17,791 bases of DNA from an uncultured Roseburia sp. (GCA_934292805.1 CAKQXQ010000044.1:1-17791), one strand, 5' to 3'; counted from the first letter of the stretch, positions 8,121 through 16,354 are shown. Notes: generated by a model from the letters alone, not told the origin. Translations and numbers: made by a program.

Positions 8121-10589
8121 TTAGTCCTCTACTTCAACATGGATTTTTGGCAGATGCCAGATATCATCTACATACTCCTGAATGGTTCTGTCAGAGGAGA
8201 ATTTGCCTGAGTGTGCAATATTTAAGATCGCACTCTTAGCCCAGGACTGTTTATCCTTGTAGTACTCCATAACACGTTTCTGTGCTTCTGCATAGGAACG
8301 GAAATCAGCAAGGATGAAGTAAGTATCTGCATACTGTGTATTGTGTGTATTTAACAGAGAATTGTAAATCTCACGGAATAACTCTGTATCGTTCGGTGAA
8401 TAGAATCCGTTTACAAGCTGGTTCAATACCTTGCGGATATCTGCATCACTGTTGTAAATCTGCATTGGATCATAATCACGGTTGTGCTCGTGTGCAATGA
8501 CTTCATCAGAGCTCATACCGAAAATGAACATGTTGTCTGCTCCGACTTCCTCATACATCTCAACATTGGCACCATCCATTGTTCCGAGTGTCAGTGCACC
8601 ATTTAACATAAACTTCATGTTACCGGTTCCGGATGCCTCTTTACTTGCTGTGGAAATCTGCTCGCTGACATCTGCTGCTGCAAAAATCCATTCTGCATTT
8701 GATACTTTGTAGTCCTCAATAAAGACAACTTTGATCTTGCCACCGATGCTTGCATCGTTGTTGATCACTTCTGCCACACTGTTGATCAGCTTGATCGTAG
8801 ATTTTGCAATGCGGTATCCTGCTGCTGCTTTTGCTCCGAAAATGAATGTTCTTGGAACAAATTCCATATCCGGATGCTCTTTCAGCTCATTGTAAAGGTA
8901 CATGACATGTAAAATATTGAGCAGCTGACGTTTGTACTCATGCAGACGTTTTACCTGCACGTCAAAGATAGAATTCGGATCTACTTCGATTCCGTTGTGC
9001 TCTTTGATATAGTTTGCAAGACGTACTTTATTCTTGTATTTGATCTGTAAGAACTCCTGCTGTGCTTTTGCACTGTCTGCATAACTTGCGAGTTTTCCGA
9101 TCTGGGAGAGGTCTGTGATCCATCCCTCACCAACATGATCTGTTACCCAGTCTGCAAGCAATGGATTTGCATGAGCAAGGAAACGTCTCTGAGTGATACC
9201 GTTTGTCTTATTGTTGAACTTCTGCGGCATCATCTCATAGAAGTCTTTTAACTGTTCTTTTTTCAGGATCTCTGTATGAAGTCTTGCTACACCGTTGACA
9301 GAATAACCTGCAACGATTGCAAGATTTGCCATTTTTACCTGTCCATTGTATAAAATTGCCATCTTTGCAATCTTATCATTGTTACCCGGATACTGTTCTT
9401 CAATCTGAAGAACAAAACGGCGGTTGATCTCTTCCACAATCTGGTATACACGAGGAAGAAGTCTCTGGAAAATCTCAATTGGCCATTTTTCAAGTGCTTC
9501 TGCCATGATCGTATGGTTGGTGTATGCCACACAATGTGTTGTGATATCCCATGCTTCATCCCAGCCTAAGCCTTCTTCGTCTAATAAGATACGCATTAAC
9601 TCAGCTACCGCAACAGTAGGATGTGTATCGTTCATCTGAAATACTGCTTTCTCCGGTAATTTATGAATATCGTCATGATGTTTTTTGAAACGGGCGATCG
9701 CTCTCTGTAAACTTGCAGATACGAAGAAGTACTGCTGTTTCAGACGAAGCTCTTTTCCTTTGATGTGGTTGTCATTCGGATAAAGCACTTCTACAAGGTT
9801 ACGTGCAAGGTTTTCCTGCTCGACTGCCTTGTCGTATTCACCCTTATCGAAAGAATCCAGTGAGAATTCGTCTTTTGCCTCTGCATCCCAGATCATCAGT
9901 GTATTTACAACGTTGTTGCCATATCCAACGATTGGCATATCATATGGAATAGCCATAACAGACTGATATCCTTCATGAACGAATCTGGTGTTGCCATTTC
10001 CCATATACTCTGTACGTACATAACCGCCAAATTTAACTTCATAAGAATACTCTGGTCTGCGAAGCTCGAAAGGATAGCCATTTTTCAGCCAGTTATCCGG
10101 AACTTCTACCTGGAATCCGTCAGAAATCTTCTGTTTGAACATACCATAACGGTAACGGATACCGCAGCCATAAGCTGCGTATCCTAATGTTGCCAGTGAT
10201 TCCATGAAGCAGGCTGCAAGACGTCCGAGACCACCATTACCAAGTGCCGGATCCGGCTCCTGGTCTTCGATGACATCAAGATTTAATCCGATCTCTTCCA
10301 GAGCTTCTTTCACTTCGTTGTAAGCCTTTAAGTTAATGAGGTTGTTACCAAGGGCACGTCCCATTAAAAATTCCATGGACATATAATAAACGATCTTCGG
10401 ATCCTGTTTATCAAATGCCTGCTGGGTTGCAAGCCAGTCATCAATGATCACATCTTTGATCACATAGGAAACTGCCTGGAAAATCTCCTGCTGGGTTGCT
10501 TCCTCCAAATTTTTACGGTACAGATAACGTACGGTTTCTTTTACCTCTTTCACGAACTGTTTCTTATCGATATTCAATGCTTTTGACAT
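8121..10589 (-). CDS. glgP: Glycogen/starch (alpha-glucan) phosphorylase
   Basis: Cytosolic PLP enzyme that releases glucose-1-phosphate from alpha-1,4-glucan chain ends with inorganic phosphate. The 822 residues cover the full family. EFLMGRALGNNLINL (73-87), DPALGNGGLGRLAACF (113-128) and NDTHPT (320-325) are conserved landmarks. The signature EASGTGNMKFMLNG (651-664) contains the PLP lysine, Lys659. The start is ATG 10589: its A is the last base of the ileS stop codon (TAATG), and GGAG seven bases upstream lies inside the ileS end. A longer in-frame start at 10643 would lie inside ileS and lacks family similarity. The one-base overlap suggests translational coupling to ileS, unusual company for glgP, which more often sits with other glycogen genes. 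Confidence 0.96.
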   Translation of the reverse strand: MSKALNIDKKQFVKEVKETVRYLYRKNLEEATQQEIFQAVSYVIKDVIIDDWLATQQAFDKQDPKIVYYMSMEFLMGRALGNNLINLKAYNEVKEALEEIGLNLDVIEDQEPDPALGNGGLGRLAACFMESLATLGYAAYGCGIRYRYGMFKQKISDGFQVEVPDNWLKNGYPFELRRPEYSYEVKFGGYVRTEYMGNGNTRFVHEGYQSVMAIPYDMPIVGYGNNVVNTLMIWDAEAKDEFSLDSFDKGEYDKAVEQENLARNLVEVLYPNDNHIKGKELRLKQQYFFVSASLQRAIARFKKHHDDIHKLPEKAVFQMNDTHPTVAVAELMRILLDEEGLGWDEAWDITTHCVAYTNHTIMAEALEKWPIEIFQRLLPRVYQIVEEINRRFVLQIEEQYPGNNDKIAKMAILYNGQVKMANLAIVAGYSVNGVARLHTEILKKEQLKDFYEMMPQKFNNKTNGITQRRFLAHANPLLADWVTDHVGEGWITDLSQIGKLASYADSAKAQQEFLQIKYKNKVRLANYIKEHNGIEVDPNSIFDVQVKRLHEYKRQLLNILHVMYLYNELKEHPDMEFVPRTFIFGAKAAAGYRIAKSTIKLINSVAEVINNDASIGGKIKVVFIEDYKVSNAEWIFAAADVSEQISTASKEASGTGNMKFMLNGALTLGTMDGANVEMYEEVGADNMFIFGMSSDEVIAHEHNRDYDPMQIYNSDADIRKVLNQLVNGFYSPNDTELFREIYNSLLNTHNTQYADTYFILADFRSYAEAQKRVMEYYKDKQSWAKSAILNIAHSGKFSSDRTIQEYVDDIWHLPKIHVEVED

Positions 10590-13500
10590 TAGTTTTCTCC
10601 TTTTTTTACACCTAAAAGAACGGTTTCCCCATTGATGTTCCATTCTTTCTGATATCCCTCTACATTTCCAGCCACGATTTCTAGTCCGAGTACATCTGAT
10701 TTAATTTCTTCACCATATTTGTTAAAGATCGCAGTAACCTTTTCATCTGCCTGATAAGAGATCACGATCTTATCCATAACCTCGAATCCTGCTTCTTTTC
10801 TCATTGTCTGGATCTTACTGATGATCTCACGTACAAATCCTTCCTCTAATAATTCCGGTGTAAGGTTTGTATCCAGAACAACTGTTACTGTGTTGTCTCC
10901 TTCTGTCACATAGCCTTCCATCTGAGTCATTGTGATCAGAAGATCTTCCTCTGCAAGCTTCACATCCTCACTGACAGATGGCAGTGCAAGAACTCCACTC
11001 TCTTTTAATTCTGCCATGGCAGCATTTCCATCAAGTTCAGCCAGTGCTTTCTGGATCTGTCCGAGGTATTTGCCATATTTTGGACCTACAGTACGAAGCT
11101 GCGGTTTGAAGGTATAGCTTGTATAAGCACTTACATCCTCTGTGAATGCAACCGCCTTCACATTCAGCTCATCCTCAATGATCTCTTTGAAATATTCAGG
11201 AAGCTCAAACGGAGCTTTGACGAACATATTTCCAATCGGCTGACGGTTCTTAATATTGGCTGCATTACGGCATGCACGTCCCATTACAACAATCTTTAAT
11301 GCTTCGTCCATGTTCTTCTCCAGCTCTTTGTCGATATAAGCTTCGTTCACTTTCGGGAAGTCGCATAAATGGATACTTTCCGGTGCATCTTTATCGATGC
11401 TGCGTACAAGGTTCTGGTAAATCTCTTCTGTCATGAATGGGATCATCGGAGCTGCACATTTACTGATCTCTACTAATGCTGTGTAAAGTGTCATATAAGC
11501 ATTGATCTTATCCTGCTCCATTCCCTTTGCCCAGAAACGTTCACGGGAACGTCTTACATACCAGTTACTCATGTCATCCACAAATTCATCCAGTGCTCTT
11601 GCTGCTTCCGGAATCCTGTAATTTCCAAGATTGTCGTCTACAACTCCTATCACTGTATTTAATTTGGACAGTAACCATTTATCCATTACGGATAATTTAT
11701 CATATTCCAATTTGTATTTTGTTGCGTCAAACTCATCAATGTTAGCATAAAGTACGAAGAATGCATACGTATTCCATAAAGTACTTAAGAACTTACGCTG
11801 TCCTTCCTGTACTGCTTTTCCGTGGAAACGGTTTGGAAGCCATGGTGCACTGTTGATATAGAAATACCAGCGGATCGCATCTGCTCCGTATGTCTCTAAT
11901 GCATCAAACGGATCTACAGCATTTCCTTTGGACTTGGACATCTTCTGTCCATTCTCATCCTGTACGTGTCCTAAAACGATAACATTTTCATAAGGTGCTT
12001 TGTTAAACAGTAATGTAGATTCTGCCATTAAAGAGTAGAACCATCCACGTGTCTGGTCAACTGCCTCTGAAATAAACTTGGCAGGGAACTGCTGTTTGAA
12101 AACATCCTGGTTCTCAAATGGATAATGATGCTGTGCAAATGGCATTGCTCCTGAGTCGAACCAGCAGTCGATTACTTCCGGTACTCTGTGCATCGTCTTG
12201 CCACAGTCAGGGCATTTGAATGTTACAGCATCAATGTAAGGTCTGTGTAATTCAACCTTTGCATCTTCCGGGTTACCGCTTCTCTCCGCTAATTCGGCGC
12301 GGCTTCCGATGGACTCCTGATGTCCGCAGCCTTCGCACTCCCATACATTAAGCGGAGTTCCCCAGTAACGGTTACGGGAGATTCCCCAGTCCTGGATATT
12401 CTCAAGCCAGTCACCAAAACGTCCTTTACCGATGGATTCCGGAATCCAGTTTACAGTATTATTATTGCGGATCAGGTCATCTTTTACAGCTGTCATCTTG
12501 ATGAACCATGATTCTCTTGCATAGTAGATAAGTGGTGTATCACATCTCCAGCAATGTGGATAATCGTGCTCGAATTTTGGTGCATCGAATAATTTACCCT
12601 GTGCATCCAGATCTTTTAATACTTCAGGGTCTGCTTTCTTTACAAATAATCCGGCATAAGGTGTCTCTTCTGTCATCTCACCTTTTCCGTTTACAAACTG
12701 TACAAATGGAAGGTCGTATTTACGTCCGACATTCGCATCATCTTCACCAAATGCAGGAGCAATGTGAACGATACCTGTACCGTCTGACATTGTTACATAA
12801 TTGTCACATGTAACATAATGTCCCTTTTTGTGCTGTTTTTCTGCACACTCTGCTGCACATGCATATAAAGGTTCATATTCTTTGTACTCTAAATCTTTTC
12901 CTTTGTAAGTCTCTAATACTTCGTATGCTTTGATGCCTTCTTCTTCGTTCGCGAATTTTCCAAGAACTTTGTCAAGAAGTGCTTCTGCCATATAATAAGT
13001 ATATCCGTCTGCTGCTTTTACCTTGCAGTATGTTTCATCCGGATTTACACAAAGTGCCACGTTGGATGGAAGTGTCCATGGAGTTGTTGTCCATGCAAGG
13101 AAATATGCATCCTCGCCCACTACTTTAAAACGTACAACTGCTGAACGTTCTTTTACAGTCTTATAGCCCTGTGCAACTTCCTGAGAAGAAAGTGGTGTTC
13201 CACAACGAGGGCAGTAAGGAACGATCTTGAATCCTTTGTATAATAATTTCTTGTCCCAGATCTGTTTTAATGCCCACCATTCTGACTCGATGAAATTGTC
13301 ATCATAAGTAACATATGGGTTGTCCATATCAGCCCAGAAACCAACTGTTCCTGAGAAATCTTCCCACATTCCTTTGTATTTCCATACGGATTCTTTACAT
13401 TTTTTAATGAAAGGTTCCATACCGTACTCTTCGATCTGTTCTTTTCCGTTTAATCCAAGTAACTTCTCTACTTCAAGCTCTACCGGAAGTCCGTGTGTAT

Positions 13501-13756
13501 CCCATCCGGCTTTACGAGGAACGTATTTTCCTTTCATTGTCTGGTATCTTGGGATCATATCCTTGATAACACGGGTCAATACATGTCCGATATGCGGTTT
13601 TCCGTTTGCAGTCGGAGGTCCGTCATAAAATGTATAGGTTTCTCCCTGCTTGCGCTGTTCCATGGATTTTTTGAAAATATCATTGTCATCCCAGAACTTC
13701 TCTGTCTGTTTCTCTCTGTCAACAAAGTTCATATTTGTTTCAACTTTATTATACAT
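10589..13756 (-). CDS. ileS: Isoleucyl-tRNA synthetase (long, type 2-like)
   Basis: Class I synthetase that charges tRNA-Ile; 1055 residues. The HIGH motif is at 55-58 and KMSKS at 605-609. The inserted CP1 editing domain (about 200-400), which hydrolyses mischarged Val-tRNA, carries WTTTPWTLPSN (222-232) and GTGIVHIAPAFGEDD (326-340). Cys pairs CPRC (182-185), CEGC (474-477) and CPDC (515-518) suggest zinc sites. The C-terminus has no zinc finger, unlike the roughly 930-residue bacterial type 1 enzyme, which with the length points to the type 2 (eukaryote-like) group. Some type 2 enzymes are mupirocin-insensitive; that is not shown here. The ATG at 13756 has AGGAGG five bases upstream; an ATG at 13789 would start inside leader hairpins. 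A T-box leader controls it and glgP follows with overlapping codons. Confidence 0.97.
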   Translation of the reverse strand: MYNKVETNMNFVDREKQTEKFWDDNDIFKKSMEQRKQGETYTFYDGPPTANGKPHIGHVLTRVIKDMIPRYQTMKGKYVPRKAGWDTHGLPVELEVEKLLGLNGKEQIEEYGMEPFIKKCKESVWKYKGMWEDFSGTVGFWADMDNPYVTYDDNFIESEWWALKQIWDKKLLYKGFKIVPYCPRCGTPLSSQEVAQGYKTVKERSAVVRFKVVGEDAYFLAWTTTPWTLPSNVALCVNPDETYCKVKAADGYTYYMAEALLDKVLGKFANEEEGIKAYEVLETYKGKDLEYKEYEPLYACAAECAEKQHKKGHYVTCDNYVTMSDGTGIVHIAPAFGEDDANVGRKYDLPFVQFVNGKGEMTEETPYAGLFVKKADPEVLKDLDAQGKLFDAPKFEHDYPHCWRCDTPLIYYARESWFIKMTAVKDDLIRNNNTVNWIPESIGKGRFGDWLENIQDWGISRNRYWGTPLNVWECEGCGHQESIGSRAELAERSGNPEDAKVELHRPYIDAVTFKCPDCGKTMHRVPEVIDCWFDSGAMPFAQHHYPFENQDVFKQQFPAKFISEAVDQTRGWFYSLMAESTLLFNKAPYENVIVLGHVQDENGQKMSKSKGNAVDPFDALETYGADAIRWYFYINSAPWLPNRFHGKAVQEGQRKFLSTLWNTYAFFVLYANIDEFDATKYKLEYDKLSVMDKWLLSKLNTVIGVVDDNLGNYRIPEAARALDEFVDDMSNWYVRRSRERFWAKGMEQDKINAYMTLYTALVEISKCAAPMIPFMTEEIYQNLVRSIDKDAPESIHLCDFPKVNEAYIDKELEKNMDEALKIVVMGRACRNAANIKNRQPIGNMFVKAPFELPEYFKEIIEDELNVKAVAFTEDVSAYTSYTFKPQLRTVGPKYGKYLGQIQKALAELDGNAAMAELKESGVLALPSVSEDVKLAEEDLLITMTQMEGYVTEGDNTVTVVLDTNLTPELLEEGFVREIISKIQTMRKEAGFEVMDKIVISYQADEKVTAIFNKYGEEIKSDVLGLEIVAGNVEGYQKEWNINGETVLLGVKKGEN

Positions 13757-13761
13757 ACAAT

Positions 13762-13830
13762 CCTCCTTGTTTTGCGAAGCAAAATCCAAACCCCTTGGTG
13801 AGGAGAGGATTTAGCCTCCTTGTTTTGCGA
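13762..13830. repeat. 16-bp direct repeat duplicating the ileS ribosome-site region
   Basis: The sequence cctccttgttttgcga (minus strand TCGCAAAACAAGGAGG) occurs exactly at 13762-13777 and again at 13815-13830, 53 bases apart. The proximal copy supplies the ileS ribosome site. The distal copy carries an identical AGGAGG directly after the T-box terminator U-run, but no start codon follows it. Between them lie a stem AAATCC/GGATTT (13812-13782) and the hairpin TTTTGC-TTC-GCAAAA (13784-13770), which overlap and exclude each other. Confidence 0.85.
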
Positions 13831-13872
13831 AAAAATAAAGCCCTTTCTTCCTGTAAATAGGACGAAAGGGCT
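13830..13872 (-). terminator. T-box terminator hairpin upstream of ileS
   Basis: Minus strand AGCCCTTTCGTCCT/AGGAAGAAAGGGCT, a 14-position stem with one mismatch and a 6-base loop, followed by TTATTTTTT. Its 5' arm lies directly after the T-box sequence, so the antiterminator and terminator compete in the usual way. Confidence 0.93.
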
Positions 13873-14158
13873 ATGTTCGTTGTACCACCTAATTACAATG
13901 TACGCAAATTCTTCTGTTCCGGGCTGTTACTTCTTCCTGTCTGCAGAAAAAATCTGGATACCTGTTCCCTGTAACGTAGGAAAAACGTCAGTGCCTACTC
14001 TGTCGAAGCATTTGGGACTGCAACTGGGAAGTGATGTTCACTTAAAAGATACTCGCACCGGTTCTCACCCATCCCGGCTCTCTTTGCCTTTCTCTGGAAA
14101 GCTACTGTCTTCGTCATCGTCTTTTCTATAATGTAATATAAAATATTACCTATAATCT
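13830..14158 (-). promoter_or_regulatory. T-box riboswitch leader (tRNA-Ile specific) of ileS-glgP
   Basis: This non-coding leader shows the T-box elements on the minus strand. Stem I has an AGTA motif near 14105 and the conserved distal GGGTGAGAACCGG segment. A specifier loop GAGTATC has ATC (14050-14048), an isoleucine codon matching the downstream gene. The T-box core AGGTGGTACAACG is at 13890-13878, with GGTG available to pair with uncharged tRNA NCCA. In the established mechanism, uncharged tRNA-Ile stabilises the antiterminator and switches on the downstream genes. Near its 5' end is a perfect GTAATAT/ATATTAC hairpin (14149-14133). The specifier was placed by eye. Confidence 0.93.
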
Positions 14159-14164
14159 CTTGTG

Positions 14165-14193
14165 ATTATACTGGTGTTTTAAAAAAAAGTCAA
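14165..14193 (-). promoter_or_regulatory. Strong promoter of the ileS-glgP operon
   Basis: Minus strand -35 TTGACT (14193-14188, one mismatch), a 17-base spacer, perfect -10 TATAAT (14170-14165). The start is near 14158. The -35 box contains the TGA stop of the upstream regulator gene, so the two units abut with no spacer. Confidence 0.88.
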
Positions 14194-15095
14194 TTGCTGT
14201 TTTTGACAAATCTATAGGAAAAATAATATATATAGTCATTCATTGTAAGTGTATTTTCCTCTTCCTCGGCAAAGAATTCAATTGAACTCACACTCATCTG
14301 ATCATTGTCATAGATTAATGCAAGCAGAGGCTGTTCCTCGTCATACTTAATCTCTGTGCTTTCCGTAATCTCCGATGCAGATCTTCCATAGTACTGCCTC
14401 TCCCAAACATTTTCAAGGATTGGTATTTTCGTCGATAATTTCGACATGTCATCTGCTATTATGAGTTTCACTGAAAAATCAGCAAAATCCGGCATGATAA
14501 GGATCGTTCCATTTTTCGGTGAACCTATCCCCTGGTAGCCGATCTCCATCTGCTCTTTGTTTACAAGCTTCCCGGAATGATACGTTGAAACATAAAGGAT
14601 CAGCGATTCATACGAATCCGTTGTCGTATAGTTATACATAAATGCACCATCTACACCGGCAAGCAGCTCGGCTGTTTTCATCTCTACACTGTCTCTGTCC
14701 ACCGGAGTGATCACATTCTCCGGCATTTTTGTACGCAATGCCATTTCTGCAAGAACAGCAGCCATAATGACAGAGATCATAAACAGGGTCAGAATAACAG
14801 CTTTTAACCGCTTCTGTCTGTTCTTACTGTCTGTCGCCACGCCGATAATATTTTCCTCGAAATTTTTTGCAATATTTTCCTGTGCAATATCTTCTCCGGC
14901 AAGGAACTCATTTATGCTGATGCCAAGATTCTGACAGAGATCTGTGTAAACCGATACGTCGGGAAGGCAGATCCCGCGTTCCCACTTGGATACAGATTTG
15001 TCACTCATTCCAAGCTTTTCTGCAAGCTGTTTCTGCGTCATCCCCTTTTCTTTTCTCTTTGCTGCGATATATTTCCCAATTTTAACAAGATCCAT
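14190..15095 (-). CDS. Membrane-anchored Xre-family transcriptional regulator
   Basis: A 301-residue protein. An N-terminal Xre/Cro helix-turn-helix (about 5-60; TQKQLAEKLGMSDKSVSKWERG at 20-41, split as TQKQLAEKLG and MSDKSVSKWERG) is joined by a linker ending in the basic stretch KNRQKRLK (91-98). One membrane helix follows (about 98-119). The remaining 180 residues have no family I recognise. By the positive-inside rule the DNA-binding domain is cytosolic and the C-terminal part outside, a layout suited to sensing an external or envelope signal. Similar HTH-plus-TM proteins are common in Lachnospiraceae, usually of unknown target. Start: ATG 15095 with GGAGG seven bases upstream. It stands alone, behind the folded element at 15118-15301; its promoter was not identified. 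The stop lies in the ileS -35 box. The DNA-binding call is firm; the ligand and targets are unknown. Confidence 0.85.
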   Translation of the reverse strand: MDLVKIGKYIAAKRKEKGMTQKQLAEKLGMSDKSVSKWERGICLPDVSVYTDLCQNLGISINEFLAGEDIAQENIAKNFEENIIGVATDSKNRQKRLKAVILTLFMISVIMAAVLAEMALRTKMPENVITPVDRDSVEMKTAELLAGVDGAFMYNYTTTDSYESLILYVSTYHSGKLVNKEQMEIGYQGIGSPKNGTILIMPDFADFSVKLIIADDMSKLSTKIPILENVWERQYYGRSASEITESTEIKYDEEQPLLALIYDNDQMSVSSIEFFAEEEENTLTMNDYIYYFSYRFVKNSN

Positions 15096-15117
15096 ATTGT
15101 GTCCTCCATTTATCTAT

Positions 15118-15200
15118 GGTTCAAGTCGAACGTCCGTGAGACTTGGCGCGTGATTCTGGTCAGCGAAGCTGACATATTCCATACAGAATCACTGTGCATC
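15118..15200. other. Nested hairpin cluster upstream of the regulator gene
   Basis: Three perfect inverted repeats are packed in about 70 bases. CAAGTC/GACTTG (15122-15127, 15140-15145) comes first. GTGATTCTG/CAGAATCAC (15150-15158, 15184-15192) encloses GTCAGC-gaa-GCTGAC (15159-15173). On the minus strand they lie between the large inverted repeat 15212-15301 and the regulator's ribosome site. The density suggests a folded RNA or the subterminal structure of a small mobile element; I could not assign a known family. Confidence 0.6.
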
Positions 15201-15211
15201 CTTGCGGAGCG

Positions 15212-15301
15212 TTTATCTCAGTCGGAGATTTGACTCCCACTGAGACAAATTTACTATTACTCGCCACCTAAAAAGGTGGGAGTCTTCTCGACTGAGATAA
15301 A
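15212..15301. repeat. 90-bp imperfect inverted repeat with alternative folds
   Basis: The outer arms, 15212-15228 and 15286-15301, are reverse complements apart from one extra base. Inside them GACTCCCAC (15232-15240) pairs perfectly with GTGGGAGTC (15276-15284). A competing perfect hairpin CCACCT-AAAA-AGGTGG (15264-15279) uses four bases of that same right arm, so two mutually exclusive folds exist. The right end abuts an (AT)n run at 15301-15310. No ORF or U-run lies inside. It could be a mobile-element remnant such as a MITE or transposon end, or a structured leader of the regulator; neither is proven. Confidence 0.7.
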
Positions 15302-15358
15302 TATATATATCTTCAGGAAATATGTACACCCCCTGGAAGTAGAATATGGTTTTCTCAA

Positions 15359-16339
15359 TTATAAATTATCTATTTTATTAAACTTTACCATTTTCATTTG
15401 TTTTAAAATAGAATCCCTGATAGAATCATTTAAATACGCCGGATTTAATTTACGCTTTATATATGCCAGATATGTATCTTTCGTTTTGTCTACCAGTATA
15501 GCTGTAAAAAATCTTTCCCAGCTAAAATACAGTCTGCTTTCAACATACTCTGATGGTTCGTCCAATATATCTTTTATATCCTTACTTTTCAAAACACCCG
15601 CATCAAGTATCATCCATTCAAACGATTCCGGCAAATATAATGCAATATTTTTTCTTCCATGAATGACCTGTAGTACTTTGTCTATTTCAGAACCAAATGC
15701 CGCACCATCTGCAATTACAAGTATCTTTTTATCTTTATGCTTATTTAAATAATGAAACACATTTGATTTTCCGTTCATAGATTCACAAACTAACTTATTA
15801 TCTCTGCATACCTGTTCAAAAAACTGATACCCGGAATTGCTGTCTTCTGTAACAATAATTTCCGGGGTTACTTCGTGTTCATATGTATCCAATCCATATA
15901 TGCGATAAAATTCATGATAGCTTTGTTTTAGTGTGCCATATCTTCCGGATGTACGTATGCCATATATCTCTTCAACACTATACGGCAACGATGGCAATGA
16001 CTCTCTCGTAACTATCACATAATAATTATCTGTCTTTTGAATTGTATCAGCAAAATCCACCGTTTTTATAAATTCATTTCCTTCATCAATAAACACAATG
16101 CAATCAGATATACCTAATAGCTGTTCCTTCCATAAAGAGCCATCGACAACGTAACATTTTTTTTCGCACACTAAATCTACTGATGTACCCGATGGATTAT
16201 TTACAAAATCACGAATCATATCTATGAGAGTAGTTTTCCCGGTTGCACTATCCCCTTGGATAATTGTCAGATTTCTTCGTAATTCAAACTCATATTTTAA
16301 ACGTTTTGTAGATACAATAACTTTATGTTTCCCTTTCAT
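15359..16339 (-). CDS. P-loop ATPase with unassigned C-terminal domain, paired with a DUF4869-like gene
   Basis: A soluble protein of 326 residues, function unknown. A Walker A motif GDSATGKTT (29-37) follows a beta strand (LTIIQ), and a Walker B-like strand ends IVFIDE (81-86). VIVTR (108-112) resembles a sensor strand. No ABC signature motif is seen, so an SMC/ABC-type ATPase is unlikely. The second half has TEDSNSGYQFF (164-174), VIADGAAFG (208-216) and LPESFEW (236-242). Their order (an acidic strand end, an Asp after a hydrophobic strand, then a further acid) is only loosely reminiscent of Toprim-type domains, and the second Asp of a DxD is absent. ATG 16339 is preferred: GGGAG lies six bases upstream, whereas TTG at 16354 adds five residues and has no site. 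It begins 15 bases after the upstream gene stops, so the two form one operon. It is AT-richer than the neighbouring core genes, suggesting acquisition. Confidence 0.75.
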   Translation of the reverse strand: MKGKHKVIVSTKRLKYEFELRRNLTIIQGDSATGKTTLIDMIRDFVNNPSGTSVDLVCEKKCYVVDGSLWKEQLLGISDCIVFIDEGNEFIKTVDFADTIQKTDNYYVIVTRESLPSLPYSVEEIYGIRTSGRYGTLKQSYHEFYRIYGLDTYEHEVTPEIIVTEDSNSGYQFFEQVCRDNKLVCESMNGKSNVFHYLNKHKDKKILVIADGAAFGSEIDKVLQVIHGRKNIALYLPESFEWMILDAGVLKSKDIKDILDEPSEYVESRLYFSWERFFTAILVDKTKDTYLAYIKRKLNPAYLNDSIRDSILKQMKMVKFNKIDNL

Positions 16340-16354
16340 CGCATTCTCCCGCAA

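Noticed and set aside
13820..14131. Plus-strand ORF of 103 codons
   Set aside because: It is antisense to the T-box leader, with no coding signals.
15276..15662. Plus-strand ORF of 128 codons
   Set aside because: It runs through the inverted repeat and antisense to the ATPase gene; no ribosome site.
15359..16339. Toprim/OLD-type nuclease assignment for the ATPase C-terminus
   Set aside because: Acidic residues sit in a suggestive order, but the second Asp of the DxD motif is missing; not firm enough to name.
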